Source of the DNA: Atrichornis clamosus
Taxonomy: Eukaryota > Chordata > Aves > Passeriformes > Menuridae
Reading direction: 5' to 3'
NCBI GenBank assembly: GCA_013400975.1
Contig: WBMZ01000342.1
Location: forward strand, 62,001 to 126,000
Length of the DNA stretch: 64,000 nucleotides
Shown one piece after another: positions 1 through 11,100 of this stretch. The translations under genes and the position numbers were made by a program. The notes beneath the pieces were generated by a model. It saw only the letters and a program-made list of their open reading frames with translations. It did no database searches and was not told the DNA's origin. How positions within the stretch are numbered: the first letter of the stretch is position 1; the number at the start of each line of letters is the position of its first letter.

Positions 1-825
1 ATAATGGAAGGAAATGGGTGGTCAAATTAATCTCTCCACAATATAGTATTTTCTGGGGTTTTAGTAAAAGCTAATGATCAGTCTAATATTGAGTTTTATT
101 ACTTCTCTTGTAATACTGCGTCATAACTTAGTGAAAAGTCTCTTCTCAGCCAGTCCTCTTTCCATGCTTTTGTACCAGGTTAATCTTGCCTTGCTTATAT
201 CCTTTCTCCTGCTTTATTTATTGATTTACTCATTGAAGTCGGATTTTTTGGTGTTGTAAATTGATTATTTTTACTATTCTTCATTTGGGGAAGAGAGATA
301 CCATTGGCTTCTACTACTTTGAAGGCAAAAGCACATATTACCACCTAGTACACAATGAAGTTGGGAACTGCCAACAGCAAATAAAATTAAATATAACCCT
401 TTCCAAGGGTTGCTATGATTGGGTAGAATTTTTTTTTTCCGTTCCTCAACTCTCCATCAGTTTCTTGGAATTCTTTCCTCTATTCCCAGTTAGAGACCTC
501 TGTTCCTAAATAACTGTAACACAAGAGTGCATGTGATAACTGATTGCCTCCCTAAATGAGATGCTTCATTTGACTTCTCCTTTTTTGAAACTTCAGTCTA
601 TTTAAAGGTCTGGCCCTGTTGAGAAAAATCCACTGATCTTACATTCTTAACTAGATTAACCAGTCTGCACACATTTTGGCTTGTCACAGAGTTTGCATTT
701 CACCTGTCCCATGCAGACAAAGGTACCTTTCAGCAGTTTTTTTAATGGTAACGTTGTTGTCATGGATTAAGCATTTGGCAGATTTTCTTGCTCTTGTATG
801 TGCATACCAGAAAAAGGAGTGGGAG

Positions 826-851
826 AAAAAAAAAGAAAAGAAAAAGAAAAA
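826..851. repeat. A/G-rich simple sequence
   Basis: A run made of A tracts interrupted by single G residues, AAAAG-like units. It has no other structure and gives spurious lysine-rich (or, on the other strand, phenylalanine-rich) open frames. Confidence 0.8.
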
Positions 852-1162
852 GCAGGGTTTGCATGTTTCCTTGTTATCACTGGATGTAAGCGGCTCTCTG
901 GATTTATCTGCTGAATCTTTTGAAGTTCTGGGATGACTGCATTTAGCACATCTCACTGGTCAAAAGTTGGAATCACAGTCAGCTAACATAAAGCTCTTGC
1001 AAGTCCAATCTTTCAGCAAGCTTTGAGCTGGCAAGATCTGATGTATTGGTCAACCATTCACATGAACTTAAATTTCAGCATGGCTTCATTTGGAGATAGA
1101 TAATTCACCACTGAAAAGGTCTCTCATCAGAACTTTAAGCCAAAATATTTAATTTTGCTAGA

Positions 1163-1410
1163 AGAATCACAGAATCATTTAGGATGGAAGAGACCTCTAA
1201 GATCTTCCAATTGAACTGTTAACCCAACACTGCCAAGTCCACCACTAAACCATGTTCCTAAATGCCAGATCTATGTGTCTGTTAAATACATACAGGGTTG
1301 GTGACTCAACCACTTATCTGGGCAGCCTGTTCCTGTTCCTGAGAACCTTTTCTGTGAAGAAATTTTTTCCCAATATTCAATCTAACCCCCCCGTTGTAGA
1401 GCACCTCAGT
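1163..1410 (-). mobile_element. CR1 LINE 3'-end fragment, reverse orientation
   Basis: The left edge reads AGAATCACAGAATCA and is followed by a degraded form of the familiar reverse-complement CR1 3' end: GGATGGAAGAGACCTCTAAGATC, the 'gggcagcctgttcc' segment near 1320, and the 'aatattcaatctaaccc' segment near 1370-1390. These match the order of the CR1 3' untranslated region read backwards. The copy is 5'-truncated, as most CR1 copies are, and carries no coding sequence. The identification rests on remembered consensus; the exact right edge is uncertain by a few tens of bases. Confidence 0.85.
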
Positions 1411-3146
1411 TAACTTCCTTAGAGTAATTTGTTGCTTTAAAACTGCGAAGTCTGATACTTGACTCAGCAAAATAGTAGTTCATTTGAGTACTCAAATCCA
1501 GCCCTTTTTGTGAAAGTGAAGTTATTATGGAAGTGTCTTTTCTTGAAGGTGTTTTTCTGTAAACCTGATGTCTGTATAAATTATTGACACATTCTATAAC
1601 TAATTATTTTGATAGGTATTTTAATTATATTTTTGAAAATTTATCTTTATAAATTCATTATTTGATGGAAATTTCTATGAGGTGGGCACTTTTCTCAGTG
1701 CCTCATGGATCCTCAGAGTGCAAATATTTTACTCAGTTGTGGGAAGTGTAGAGTTTGAATAGTGGAACACAGTATATTGTGAGCCTGCTCTGGGGTGGGG
1801 CACACAAGAGATTTTATGCAAGGAAATTGGCATTATAAATTTGTCTTGCGAGTTGTAAAGATGAAGTTATTGAGCTGTTTTTAGAGATCTTGCCACCAGA
1901 ATGTCATTCTTAAAGCAGTAAACTGCTCTCATTCTACAGTTGTGTGCACCTTTTAGTTTGGTTAAATTTTGTACTTAAGATGAAATGAAAGTATTTTCTG
2001 TGTCAATAACAATTGCTTGTGTTACGTATAAAGCGAAAATCCCCAAACCAACCCAAAACCCCAAACTGTGCCTGTTTCTGTGTTCTCACAGGTACAAGTT
2101 AACATGAAATGAGAGAGTAAAGGGATGGCCTCACCAAACCAAGTGTCAGATGCATGAAACTATGAGGGATCACTTTCAGAAATAAAAGGCAGGGAGAGCT
2201 GGAGTACAGTCAGATGCTTAAGCTTGATTTCATTTGTGCAAGCACGATTTCTGGTAGGTGGTAACCTAAGCTAACATGAATTTTAGCAGCAGGCATCATG
2301 GGGCTGTCTTAGAGGACAGGAGGAAACAGGGTCAGTGTTTGAACAATTTCTCTAATATATTAGACACAAATGGTCTTTTCTCTAATGTTAGTCAGAACCG
2401 GTGGAGCTGTTTTTTACCAACTTATTTATCGTGGCAGGTTAAAGGAAATTCCCAACCTGGGTTTCAGCCTTAGGTTTGTCTGTGTCTCTTGTAACCCACT
2501 GGAGAACACTGACTCATGAGGTCCGCAAAACAGCACTGACTGTTCTGGCTGTTCTTCCAACACCCCAGAAAGTGAATGACAGCTCATTTTTAAAATGCTT
2601 TTGGGCCTTGCAGCTGCCGCTCCTTCTTTCCCCTTGTCTTTTTCTTCCCTTCTCTCCTCTCTGCCCACTCTCTCCTTTCCATAGGCCCCATTTCCTGCTG
2701 CTACTTTTTCTGTGCCTGTCTCTGCCTCCAGAAAAACTTCTCAAAAACCAGGGAGCAGTGGTTTTCTTGGCATTCATGTATTGCTTCTCCATCTCCAGTA
2801 ATGCTGTCAAATCTCACTCACTTGGAGATGGTGCTCTAGGGCAATTCATTGTGTTTTCTGTACTGTGTGTGATGTTTCGGCTGCTAGTGGTGTAAACAAG
2901 GGAGAAGGGGAAACCACTCAAGGGTACTAAAGTAAATACGGTAGCATCTGACCTCACCTTCCAGTATTATGTTGTGAATTGGATAACTAGGAAGTTACTG
3001 TGAATTGTCTGCCCTTAGGAATGGAGACAAACTCTCATTACCTGATAATAGGATTAGGTATATGAAAACTTTGAGTGATGGTAGTGAACACTTTCCTGTT
3101 AAGGTTTGCCACTTTTCTTTTGTATTTTATCTCCTTCAATCCCCAG

Positions 3147-3234
3147 GTGCATGGCATCGTTCGTCGGTCCAGTTCTTTTAACACAGGCCGGATTGAGCAT
3201 CTCTATAAGAACCCACAGGCTCACATTGAAGGAA
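3147..3234 (+). CDS. GMDS: GMDS internal exon (human residues ~50-79): NADP-binding segment
   Basis: Internal coding exon of GDP-mannose 4,6-dehydratase, the cytosolic short-chain dehydrogenase/reductase that converts GDP-mannose to GDP-4-keto-6-deoxymannose, the first step of de novo GDP-fucose synthesis. The exon begins after CCCCAG (AG at 3145-3146) in phase 0 and ends one base into a codon before GTAAGA, so it contributes 29 codons plus one base. The peptide starts [15 protein letters not shown] and runs to AHIEG, essentially identical to the vertebrate protein. The Arg-Arg-Ser-Ser group (human 55-58) is part of the NADP-binding site, and the loop after it helps tetramer assembly in the family. 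The split codon joins the next exon as AAC (Asn). No frameshift or stop is present. Coding must be restricted to the exon: reading on into the intron reaches a stop at about 3351. Confidence 0.97.
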
Positions 3235-6200
3235 GTAAGACTTTGCTTTTATATTTAAGGTGGTATATGTTATATTTAGTCTGTGCTATGTGTTTGGTGG
3301 AGAAGGATCCCTGGGAGCAGGAAGAGAATCTGGTTTTCTTCTGCTTCTATTAGATAGCTGCTCTATCTCAGAAAGAAAAGTGACCGTTTTTCTCTGAAGA
3401 AGATGTGGCTGAAGTTTGGATACTCTTATGTGTGTGAGTTTTGAAGTGTGGAAAATGTGAGAGGGACCCAGGAAAGCACTTTGTGTTGTGTAGAAATGGT
3501 GCCACAGTTCACATACATCTGGGCAGTAGCAGTTAGAAAATGGTTGTGCCTGCAAAAAGCTATGTGAGGTTAAAAATACTGTGTTAGAATGGTAAAATGA
3601 GGGGGGGGTGTTGAGGGAGTTATCTTATGTACTCCACTTGTGTTTCCTCATGAACTTCTTAGTGTCTGATGGAGGTGAAGGTTTGGAATCAGCCTGTATG
3701 ACAGCAGGAATAAGACATAATCAATTCTTATTGATGACAGGAAGAGTGAATCTTTGGACCTTCTGAATTTCTGCACCCAAGAAAGTGATTACCTGCTTTA
3801 CCTGAAAGAAATGCATTCTCTTGGAAATTTGCTGACAATTTACTGCATTCTCTGTTACTAATGATAATTTGGAAAGTTGAAATTATTGTCCTTACTCTAC
3901 ACATTCAAAAACCTGTTTATTTTATCTTAAAGAGGGTTAACTGGTCACTTGGTGAGAAACAGCTCAAATGTTGGATGGCTCCAGTTCAGCAGAAGGATTG
4001 AGCACTTCAACAAGCATATAGTTCTCTATTCTATGTGTATTTTGTAGAGTTGTGCAGAGTGATGCTGTCCTAAAAAGTCCAGTTTAAGGTATTGCTAGCA
4101 CCAAATATCTCCATGGTGTAAATAAATCATGTCTTTGAGGTCTGCTACACACCATGGTTAAACAGAGCCTAGTTTTATCAAGTTGTAATATATAACACAA
4201 CATAGAGATTTCACTTATTCTTTGCTTGTAATATATTTTTTTTAATACTTCATTTCTGACGTGACTCTGACATGGTATTTGCTGTGAATAGTTGCTACTT
4301 GCTGTACATTGCTCATTAAAATATTTGATCAAGAGAGGCGTAGAATTGAATAAAATATCTTTATGAAGAGTACTGAAACCTGGTTTTCTGTCAAGAACAA
4401 TGTAAGAACTGTTTCCCATGACTTGCATTCTTGACTCACAAGGTAAAATGAAGAAAATGAAATCAAACAAGGACCTGCGCCTTGTGAGGACCATCTTGTG
4501 AATATGAAAAGTGATTTGAGAAGACAATGTAGATCACAATAAATATATATACAAAATTTAAGGAAAAGGATGGAAGAAAAGGAAAAGAAAGCAGATATTA
4601 ATTTTTGTCCCCACTTCTTATCTCATTTTCCTTTAACTGAAGAATGCAGCAACATGAATGGGAGGAGGAGAAGGAATTGGACTTGGAATCTCAGGAAAGG
4701 CTACTCCATGGAAACTCTTTGGAAACAATGGGTTTCCAGGCAGTGCTGGAGGAAGCAAAGAAGCAATAGTGGTTGATGTGAGCAAACCCTAATTTTATCT
4801 TTGCCATGTGTGTTCTTCCCTTGAGGAATCAATTTCATGTTGCAAGATGTTGCTCTTTATGGACAGTGGACCACTGTATATGAAAATAAGTAGGGAGCAC
4901 AAGAAGGAAGACAAGGTATTTCCTAAAGCAAGCCCTCCAGCTATTGCTTGCTAAGGAGTTTTTTAGATTGGATAATATTCCTGAAGCCTAAATGCTTTGA
5001 TTTGTGTTTATAAATCTGTGCACCAAATAAACCCCACTTCTAGTAAGTCTTTCCACTTAGCCTTTCACACTCTTTTTCATGGGTCAGGAAATGGGCGTAG
5101 CTTCATGGCCTGCTCCCTTTCAGAAAAGCCATTTGGACAAGAAGCTTTGAAGACTTGATGGTAGTCCAAAATGAGCACTCCCCTTGTGAGCATTAAGTTT
5201 ATGGTAATAGTGGGATAGTATCTCCATTGTTTGGCTCAGCTGGAAGCCCACCTTTCCCTGGGAAGCTCTGAAATGGCTCTCTGGACCCCGAGATGGTGGC
5301 AGAACTGCATGTCTTTGGTATAGGAAGAGGGAGACGGGCTCTGGCATCTTTTTCCTGCCTAGTATTACTGTTAGCCACAGCTTAACTGGGTCTGAAGTCT
5401 CTTGAGAATGTCCTTTTCAAGCAGTGTGGATGTAAAAGCAAATTTCAAGAACATACCATGCCTGTATCACTTTATCAACCTGAGGAGCCTCATGTACCTG
5501 TTCTCTAGGAACGTACAAGGCTGAACACGTGAGAACTGTGTGATCTGTTAACTTCCTTGCCATCTTATACTGTTAAAAATAAAAGAGAGAAAGACCTAAA
5601 CCAGCGTAAGTAATAACAAAGTTCACATATCTCAACAGCAACTAAAAAACGTACTGTGGATTCATATAATAGTCTCTTGTAATAAGCCTGGTATTCAGAA
5701 CCAAAAAAAAAGAATATATATATTCACACTGATTATATCTGTAGATGATACAGTTCCCAGAGAAGTGGTGACCTTCAACAAATGCTAAACTACACTAAAA
5801 TTGGAATTTCTTCATTTTCCTGAAGATAGGGCAATGTAGAGATAAATTTATTAAGTTCCTAAACATCAGATGAAAATCTGTATAAATATGGTAAGTAAAC
5901 ATAAACAGTTTATTCATTAGTAATTACAATTTTTATTGGAAAGGTATGTGAATAGCAGGGTGGTTGTTGGAGTATGTTTTTTTAATAAGAGCTAAAAGAG
6001 GTCTGTTTCTGTGAATTTCACTTTTGCAGTACCTTCTTGAGGGGTCAGGGTCTGAAAACAAGGGCAACTTGATAAACCATTCCAACTTACTCTCTTAATT
6101 TTGACAGGAGTTGATCTCGTGCTCTTAGCTACCTTTTTTACACATGAATTAGAAAGAAACTTTAGTCAGGAAAGGATAAATAACAGCTGTATCTAACTGC

Positions 6201-6861
6201 ATTTGAGATTTTGGTGTGTAGTATCACAAAGCATGTTTTACTGACAGTTAAATTGTTCTCTGAAATTCCTTTCCAGTGTGTGTCTGTATTTTTTAAATGG
6301 AAAAACAATAATAACAAATGCAGCAGATTGTACTGTAATGTTATCTAAATGTTCATCTAGTAGATTCCTTAGGCACTTCTGTTGTGTTGTGAGATTACTC
6401 ACAGTGAGAAACTTAAACATGTGCAATGTTTTGGGAAGGAGAAGAAAGATATTGATGTGTATGCTTAAGAACTTACTAAAACCTTTTTGAGTGAAAGGTT
6501 GGAAACCCAAATTAAAAAATTCCTTATTTTTGTGGCTGAAATTCTGTATCTGACATTGAACTTATTAATTCAACCTGGGTAAATGAAGTGTTAGCTATTA
6601 AACAGATGATATAAGTGTTGCTAGATAAACCAGACTATTGAAAAGAGAATCTAAAATGGTATTCATTACTCCTACAAGGAAGTGTATTTTGTTTTTAAAG
6701 CAGGAGGAAAAAACCAAACCAAAACCATGCTTAGCTGGTGATTTCTTGACTTTTTCCAATAAATGTTTGCTCAGTTCTTAACCTGAAATAGGATTTGGGC
6801 CAAGAACGCAATATTGTTCTGAGATTAAAGTGTATTAATTCTGTGTTCTTAAACTCTGAAG
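3235..6861 (+). other. GMDS: GMDS intron between the two visible exons (3.6 kb, phase 1)
   Basis: The donor is GTAAGA directly after the exon and the acceptor is the AG at 6860-6861 in TTAAACTCTGAAG. The acceptor has a weak polypyrimidine tract, with a T-rich run somewhat further upstream near 6750-6850. The intron is AT-rich with several simple A or T runs, including a G run near 3600. I see no CR1 end or coding exon in it. Open frames on the minus strand at about 4084-4527 are AT-driven and have no recognisable domain. Confidence 0.9.
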
Positions 6862-6971
6862 ACATGAAGCTGCACTATGGGGATCTCACGGACAGCACCT
6901 GCCTGGTGAAGATCATTAATGAAGTCAAACCCTCTGAGATATACAACCTGGGAGCTCAGAGCCATGTCAAG
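6862..6971 (+). CDS. GMDS: GMDS internal exon (human residues ~79-115): Rossmann core segment
   Basis: Second GMDS exon in the window. It opens with two bases that complete the Asn codon begun in the previous exon, continues in frame as [20 protein letters not shown], and ends NLGAQSHVK at 6971 before a strong GTGAGT donor, in phase 0. The Asp-Leu of GDLTD (human 86-87) and the LGAQS stretch (human 108-112) are NADP contacts known for the family. Compared with the human protein as I recall it, one position differs: Thr103 is Ser here (KPSEIYNLG). The catalytic Thr/Glu pair and the Tyr-x-x-x-Lys motif belong to later exons that are absent from this window. The 88-nt and 110-nt exons together give exactly 66 codons, with no gap against residues 50-115. 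Confidence 0.97.
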
Positions 6972-8504
6972 GTGAGTAACCTCTAGCACTGAGAACTGTG
7001 AATGTGTGGTGGTGATGATGGTCTTGGTATACTGCCTTGATTATTTTAGACTGCAGCATTTATAGCCATTTTAACAACCACTAACTTCAGCAGATAAACA
7101 CCGCCTTCAGTCAAGATAGTCATGTTTGCTGTGGTGCTAAATCACTACATCACTTTGCTACTGGATATATATTAAGATGTCAGAATAAGAAAGGTTAAAT
7201 TGCCATTTTCAACAAAATCCACATTTTAAAACCTGATTTTTCTGCCATGTGAAACAGTTTTTACTATAGAGTTTGCTGCTGATCAGTCCTGGCTGAGATA
7301 TTGTGCAGTGTTCTTAGGCCAAGCAGTGCTTAAAGCATTATTCAAAGTTTGTTTAAAATCAATACATGTATCAGAATTCATTACTTCTAGAAAGGCTTTG
7401 CGTTTACCAGTTTTCATGCAGCTGGTATTCTTTTAAATATTGGCCTACAAATAGAGAAAACAGCTCTGCTACTACTTGCTGTGTTACAACATTCTTGAGG
7501 TTTTGGTTACAAAAAGCAAGTTGGAGAAACTGGAACAAAAAGGGCTTTTTCAAGACTAGTAACTTGACCCTGGCAAGTCCTGCTGCATCAAAGGATAGAA
7601 AATGAATAGTAGAGGTGATAACTTTGAGGTTTACATTTGTTAAGCTACATTGCTGTAAAAACTCAGTTTACTAACAGGTGACCACTCTTTACTTGCAAAA
7701 TACTCACTCATACTTCGTTATTACAAACTGAAGCTGATGTCCATGTAGCAAATTGTCATTAAAATACATTCTGTATCAGTCATATTCCCTGTCCTTATTG
7801 TGAAATGTGAAAGTATTCTAAAATGATAATATTCCCTGACTTCTCTTGTGGTGAGAAGTGAAGGAGCATTTAAATCTCATGAAAATCAGTTTGGCTTTAG
7901 TTTGCTACGTCGGCCTTCCTAAAAAAAGCAGCACGTTGTTCCTGTCACTCTGTCAGCTTGAAACTCAGCAAGAAGAAATCTTCGCATTGAAAGATTGCAG
8001 TTATTGACCACACAAACAGCAGAATATTGACATGAAGTGAGAATAATTTTGCTTTTAATTTGCTTTCACGATTGAATTATCCTGTTTGCTCTGTGCTAAA
8101 CATAAATCTGGTTGGGTTTGTTAGCTTAGGTACAGCAGTATAAAAACAGGGCTACACGAGTCCAAGGGCAGCCTCGGTCCAGAGGATAATTAAACTGCTG
8201 CTTTGCAGAGTGAAACCTGAGCCAGCAAACTGTGCTGAGGATTTATAGTCCACAGCTAGGTGTCCCAGCATTCCTTTTCTTGAACTGGTTCACTGTGTAG
8301 CGATCTCTATGGAAATTACCTGTCCCCCTGGGATGGCATTAGCATGGTATTTACATTCCAGTCCCAAACTATCTCCGTGTCCCTGCTGCAGCTGATCACA
8401 GCACTGGGAGGGCGTGAAGGGTTGGTGGTGGTGATTCTGCTGCTACTGTGGATTCTTGGGTGATTCTGCCATGGGATATGGAAAGGAGTATTCCCCAAAT
8501 ATCT
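6972..8504 (+). other. GMDS: Start of very large GMDS intron
   Basis: Begins with the GTGAGT donor. The rest is unremarkable AT-rich intronic DNA. I found no sequence that could encode the next GMDS exon, which should begin with the ISFDLAEYTADVDG region, and no recognisable repeat until the SINE at about 8505. Confidence 0.8.
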
Positions 8505-8655
8505 CACTGCATCATTAGCTCACTTGGTTGGAGCATGGTGCTAATAATGCCAAGGTTGTGGATTTGATTCCCATGTGGGCCATTCACTTAAGAGTTGAAC
8601 TTAATGATCGTTCTGGGTCCTTTCCAGCTCAGACTATTCTGAGATTTTTTGATTT
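8505..8655 (+). mobile_element. tRNA-Ile-derived SINE with CR1-like tail (TguSINE1-like)
   Basis: The 5' part (about 8507-8582) follows the tRNA-Ile(AAU) sequence: a box-A-like TAGCTCACTTGG, a D-loop-like GGTTGGAGC, an anticodon stem-loop GTGCTAATAATGCC with anticodon AAT, a T-arm and box B in the form GATTTGATTCCC, and a GGGCCA acceptor-like end. It is followed at about 8590-8645 by GTTGAACTTAATGATC and GGGTCCTTTCCAGCTCAG...TATTCTGAGAT, the layout of a CR1 3' tail. A tRNA-Ile head on a CR1 tail is the structure described for zebra finch TguSINE1, whose tail lets it use CR1 reverse transcriptase. The mutated promoter boxes and stems indicate an old, inactive copy and not a functional tRNA gene. 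Confidence 0.8.
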
Positions 8656-10448
8656 TGAGCCAGTGCAGATCTGGTACTGAGTCTCAGCTTTTGGAAATTG
8701 AATGTGTCTTGGAGGACAATGAAAATGGCTCTATTAGAAGCTGGCCTGAATTCATTAGGCCAATACTTAGGCAATGTTGGCAGTCCTACTGGAAGTCTAT
8801 GTGAACTTCTTCGAGGTGTGCTTGCTTCCTAGCATCTCCAGTAATGCTTCTGTTGTTGCAGTTGAGGAGACAGTCTGTTGACTGAGGTGACTGGGACATT
8901 GTCTGTGGTGTTCATACATCTTTAAAACAGTCCAACAGTGTTTACCATTTTAAAACAATTCCCAGTGTTGAAATAGGGAGTAGAACTTGGTCATCTGTTC
9001 AGGTGAATGTCTTCACCAGAGACCTAAACAGCTCTTAGTATTAAACTGTGGTTGTATTAACTTAGTGGGTTTTCCTGTGTGCATCATGTTTGGGGAAGGA
9101 GGGAAAAGAACTTCTAATCTTAGCTTGCTTCACATTCTGGTCACTTCGAACCAGTGACGTCTTCAGGATTTTTTTGGTGGTGTTTGTGTTGGCTTGTGTT
9201 TATGCAGAATAAAGTTTTCTATCACTCTCACTTCCAGTTAGTTTATTTGAGCCATGCTGCAATGAAGGAAAATAAAATCATAGGAAGTTGGTCTGGTTTC
9301 CTGTAGGAAACCAATGAAGATGAAATTGGTTCTTGGAATGAACCCACAGTAGTCTGGGAAATACTGTCAGAGAAGACTTTTTCTGAATCATAAATAGTGA
9401 GGCCTGTGACTCATAAAGTAGGTCACTGAGAGGCTGATCTGATCTTGTACATGGGAGAAAGTGAGAGAAGGCTGAAACTTGTTCCTTATTAAAAACAGTA
9501 AACTTAACAGAATGATATCATCAGTAGGAACAAATTATCCAGTGTGCATTCCTGTCTGTTTTGGTGAGAAACAGGGATTAGCTCTCTGCACCATGGCTTC
9601 GCCATGGGATGTTCAGAAAACAGTAGCACATTCACTTCATGGTTACTAAATAAACAGCTCAGCCTCATTTTCTCTATCCAGTCTTTATATGTCCTCCTGC
9701 TTTGAATTTTAGTTATTTGGGAATTTGGTGAGCTGACCGTGATTTATTTTAATTTAATTTGGTTTCATGGGAGTGGTTGTTTACAGTATATTGATTCTAA
9801 ACAATTTTCTATTGTGTGTAGTAGCATGCAGATGGCTTAATCCAAATTCTGTTGTCCTTAACTCTATACTCATATCCCTCTGTTGAACGTCTTCAAAATC
9901 AATTATCCAAATGTAGGTTAGCTAACATGTTGTAAATGTCTCTTCTTGCACAATCTTTCAGAGGAGGCACACACACAGACGTAAAGTTGTAACTATTTTT
10001 TCCTGAAGGGCAGATGATCTAATCAGTATTTGACTGCACTGTAATATTTTTTGTTTGTTTATTCTGAGTTGTACTGAACTAGAGAAGCTGGCAAATATTT
10101 TTTGACAAATTTCTGAATTCAAAATTCGGTGTAACCTTAGTAAAAGGTATCTTGCTTTTAGCACTTGTAATTTTTTCAATGCATCTGAGCAATTAAATGT
10201 AGGCTGACCTTATGGCTGTTACTATCCTAGTAGTCATGTATGAAATAGCCTAGTTCAATTAATTGTAGTGCATAGGTCTTCAGAGCCCAGGGGGGAAAAT
10301 TCCGACTTCGACAAAAGCCTATGCTCACCCATGTCCCTTACTGCATTTTGGAGTAATAGCTCGCATGCTGGTTGGTGGGAAAGCAGGATGTCTACAGGAA
10401 GGGGAAACTTGAAGTACACAAGCAAAAGTTTCCATCATGTAATTTCCC
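8656..10448 (+). other. GMDS: GMDS intron, no gene seen
   Basis: AT-rich intronic sequence between the SINE and the CR1 block. I see no coding exon, RNA gene or clear repeat boundary. Confidence 0.6.
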
Positions 10449-10925
10449 AGAGTTACAGAATGGTTGAAGGTTGGAAGGGACCTCTGGAGACTGTAGTCCA
10501 ACCCCATTACTCAAAGTGGAGTCAGCTAGAACAGGTTGCAAAGAACCTCGTCCAGTCAAGTTTTAGATAGGATGGAAACTCCACAACCTCCATAAGCAAC
10601 TTTTTCCTCATCTGCGCAGTTCTGTCACCCTTAGAGTAAAAATAAGCAGTGCACACACCACCACAATTTTTTTTTCTTACTTTTAAACGGTATTTCCTGT
10701 ATTTTAGTTTGTGACCATTGCCTCACCTGCTGTCAACTGTATACCACTGAGAAGAGTCTGTCTCAGTCATCCTTTCCCATCCCACTCATCAGGTGACACA
10801 TCAGTCAGATCATACTCTGAGCCTTCTTCAGGCTAAGCATCCCCAATTCTTCCAGCTTCTCCTCATATGACAGATGCACCAGTCCTTCAGCTTTTTGTAG
10901 GCTGACTACCCTGACCAGTTCTTCC
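10449..10925 (-). mobile_element. CR1 LINE 3' end, long copy, reverse orientation
   Basis: Reads as the reverse complement of a CR1 3' region in full order. From left to right: TTACAGAATGGTTGAAGG with GGAAGGGACCTCTGGAGA, TAGTCCAACCCCATTACTCA, GGTCAGCTAGAACAGGTTGC-like sequence, GATGGAAACTCCACAACCTC, then TTTCCTGTATTTTAGTTTGTGACCATTGCCTC, ACCACTGAGAAGAGTCTG, and AATTCTTCCAGCTTCTCCTCATATGACAGATGCACCAGTCC near 10850. Each segment corresponds to a known CR1 segment as I recall it. A T-rich insertion or expansion lies near 10667-10685. The copy is diverged with many substitutions and no intact coding frame. Confidence 0.9.
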
Positions 10926-11100
10926 CTGACTGTAGGAACCATCTCTTCATAGAACTTCCCTTTGTGAGCTGTTCAGTCACCCATGTCAGGAGGTTATCAC
11001 TGCCCTCCAGAAACCTTCTGGCTTTCACGTGCTTTGCTGTATTTTCACCACAACAGATACCAGGATGGTGAAAATTACCCATGAGGACCAGGATATAGAA
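10926..11100 (-). mobile_element. Adjacent LINE (CR1-type) endonuclease-region remnant, reverse orientation
   Basis: On the minus strand the segment at about 11058-11095 reads ILVLMGNFHHPG, a close relative of the VLMGDFNHPD motif in the endonuclease domain of CR1 ORF2. The preceding bases (CACTGCCCTCCAGAAACCTTCTGG near 11010) also look like avian CR1 coding sequence read backwards. The neighbouring block at 10449-10925 is the 3' untranslated part of CR1. The endonuclease and the 3' end are normally separated by roughly 2 kb of reverse transcriptase, so this is either an internally deleted copy or two copies side by side. Confidence 0.6.

Larger units (their letters stand above)
1..3146 (+). 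other. GMDS: GMDS intron, 3' part, upstream of first visible exon
   Basis: This AT-rich stretch ends in the splice acceptor at 3141-3146 (pyrimidine-rich tract then CCCCAG) that precedes the first GMDS exon in the window. I looked for the preceding coding segment, which should encode the glycine-rich NADP-binding loop (TGxxGxDG type), and found nothing like it, so that exon lies outside the window. Contents are one CR1 fragment at about 1163-1410, an A/G-rich simple tract at 826-851, a short A/C-biased tract near 2036-2067 and a pyrimidine-rich stretch at about 2610-2700. Open frames here are short, overlap on both strands and lack any recognisable domain. Confidence 0.7.

Noticed and set aside
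2476..2895. 139-codon frame rich in Leu, Pro and Ser
   Set aside because: Explained by a pyrimidine-rich stretch (about 2610-2730). The opposite strand is also open, as expected from composition.
3075..3353. Single 92-codon open frame spanning the first GMDS exon
   Set aside because: The frame runs through the exon but includes intron on both sides. The canonical acceptor and donor define the coding part as 3147-3234.
4084..4527. 147-codon frame on the minus strand
   Set aside because: AT-driven composition, no domain, no signal peptide or membrane topology that makes sense, and it sits inside a GMDS intron without splice context.
6795..6986. Open frame starting upstream of the second GMDS exon
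   Set aside because: Residues before the AG at 6860-6861 are intronic and have no match to the protein family; the conserved sequence starts exactly after the acceptor.
8507..8582. Functional tRNA-Ile gene
   Set aside because: The anticodon loop is recognisable, but box A and box B and several stem pairs are mutated. There is no T-run terminator immediately after it, and the sequence continues into a CR1-like tail, so it is a SINE head.
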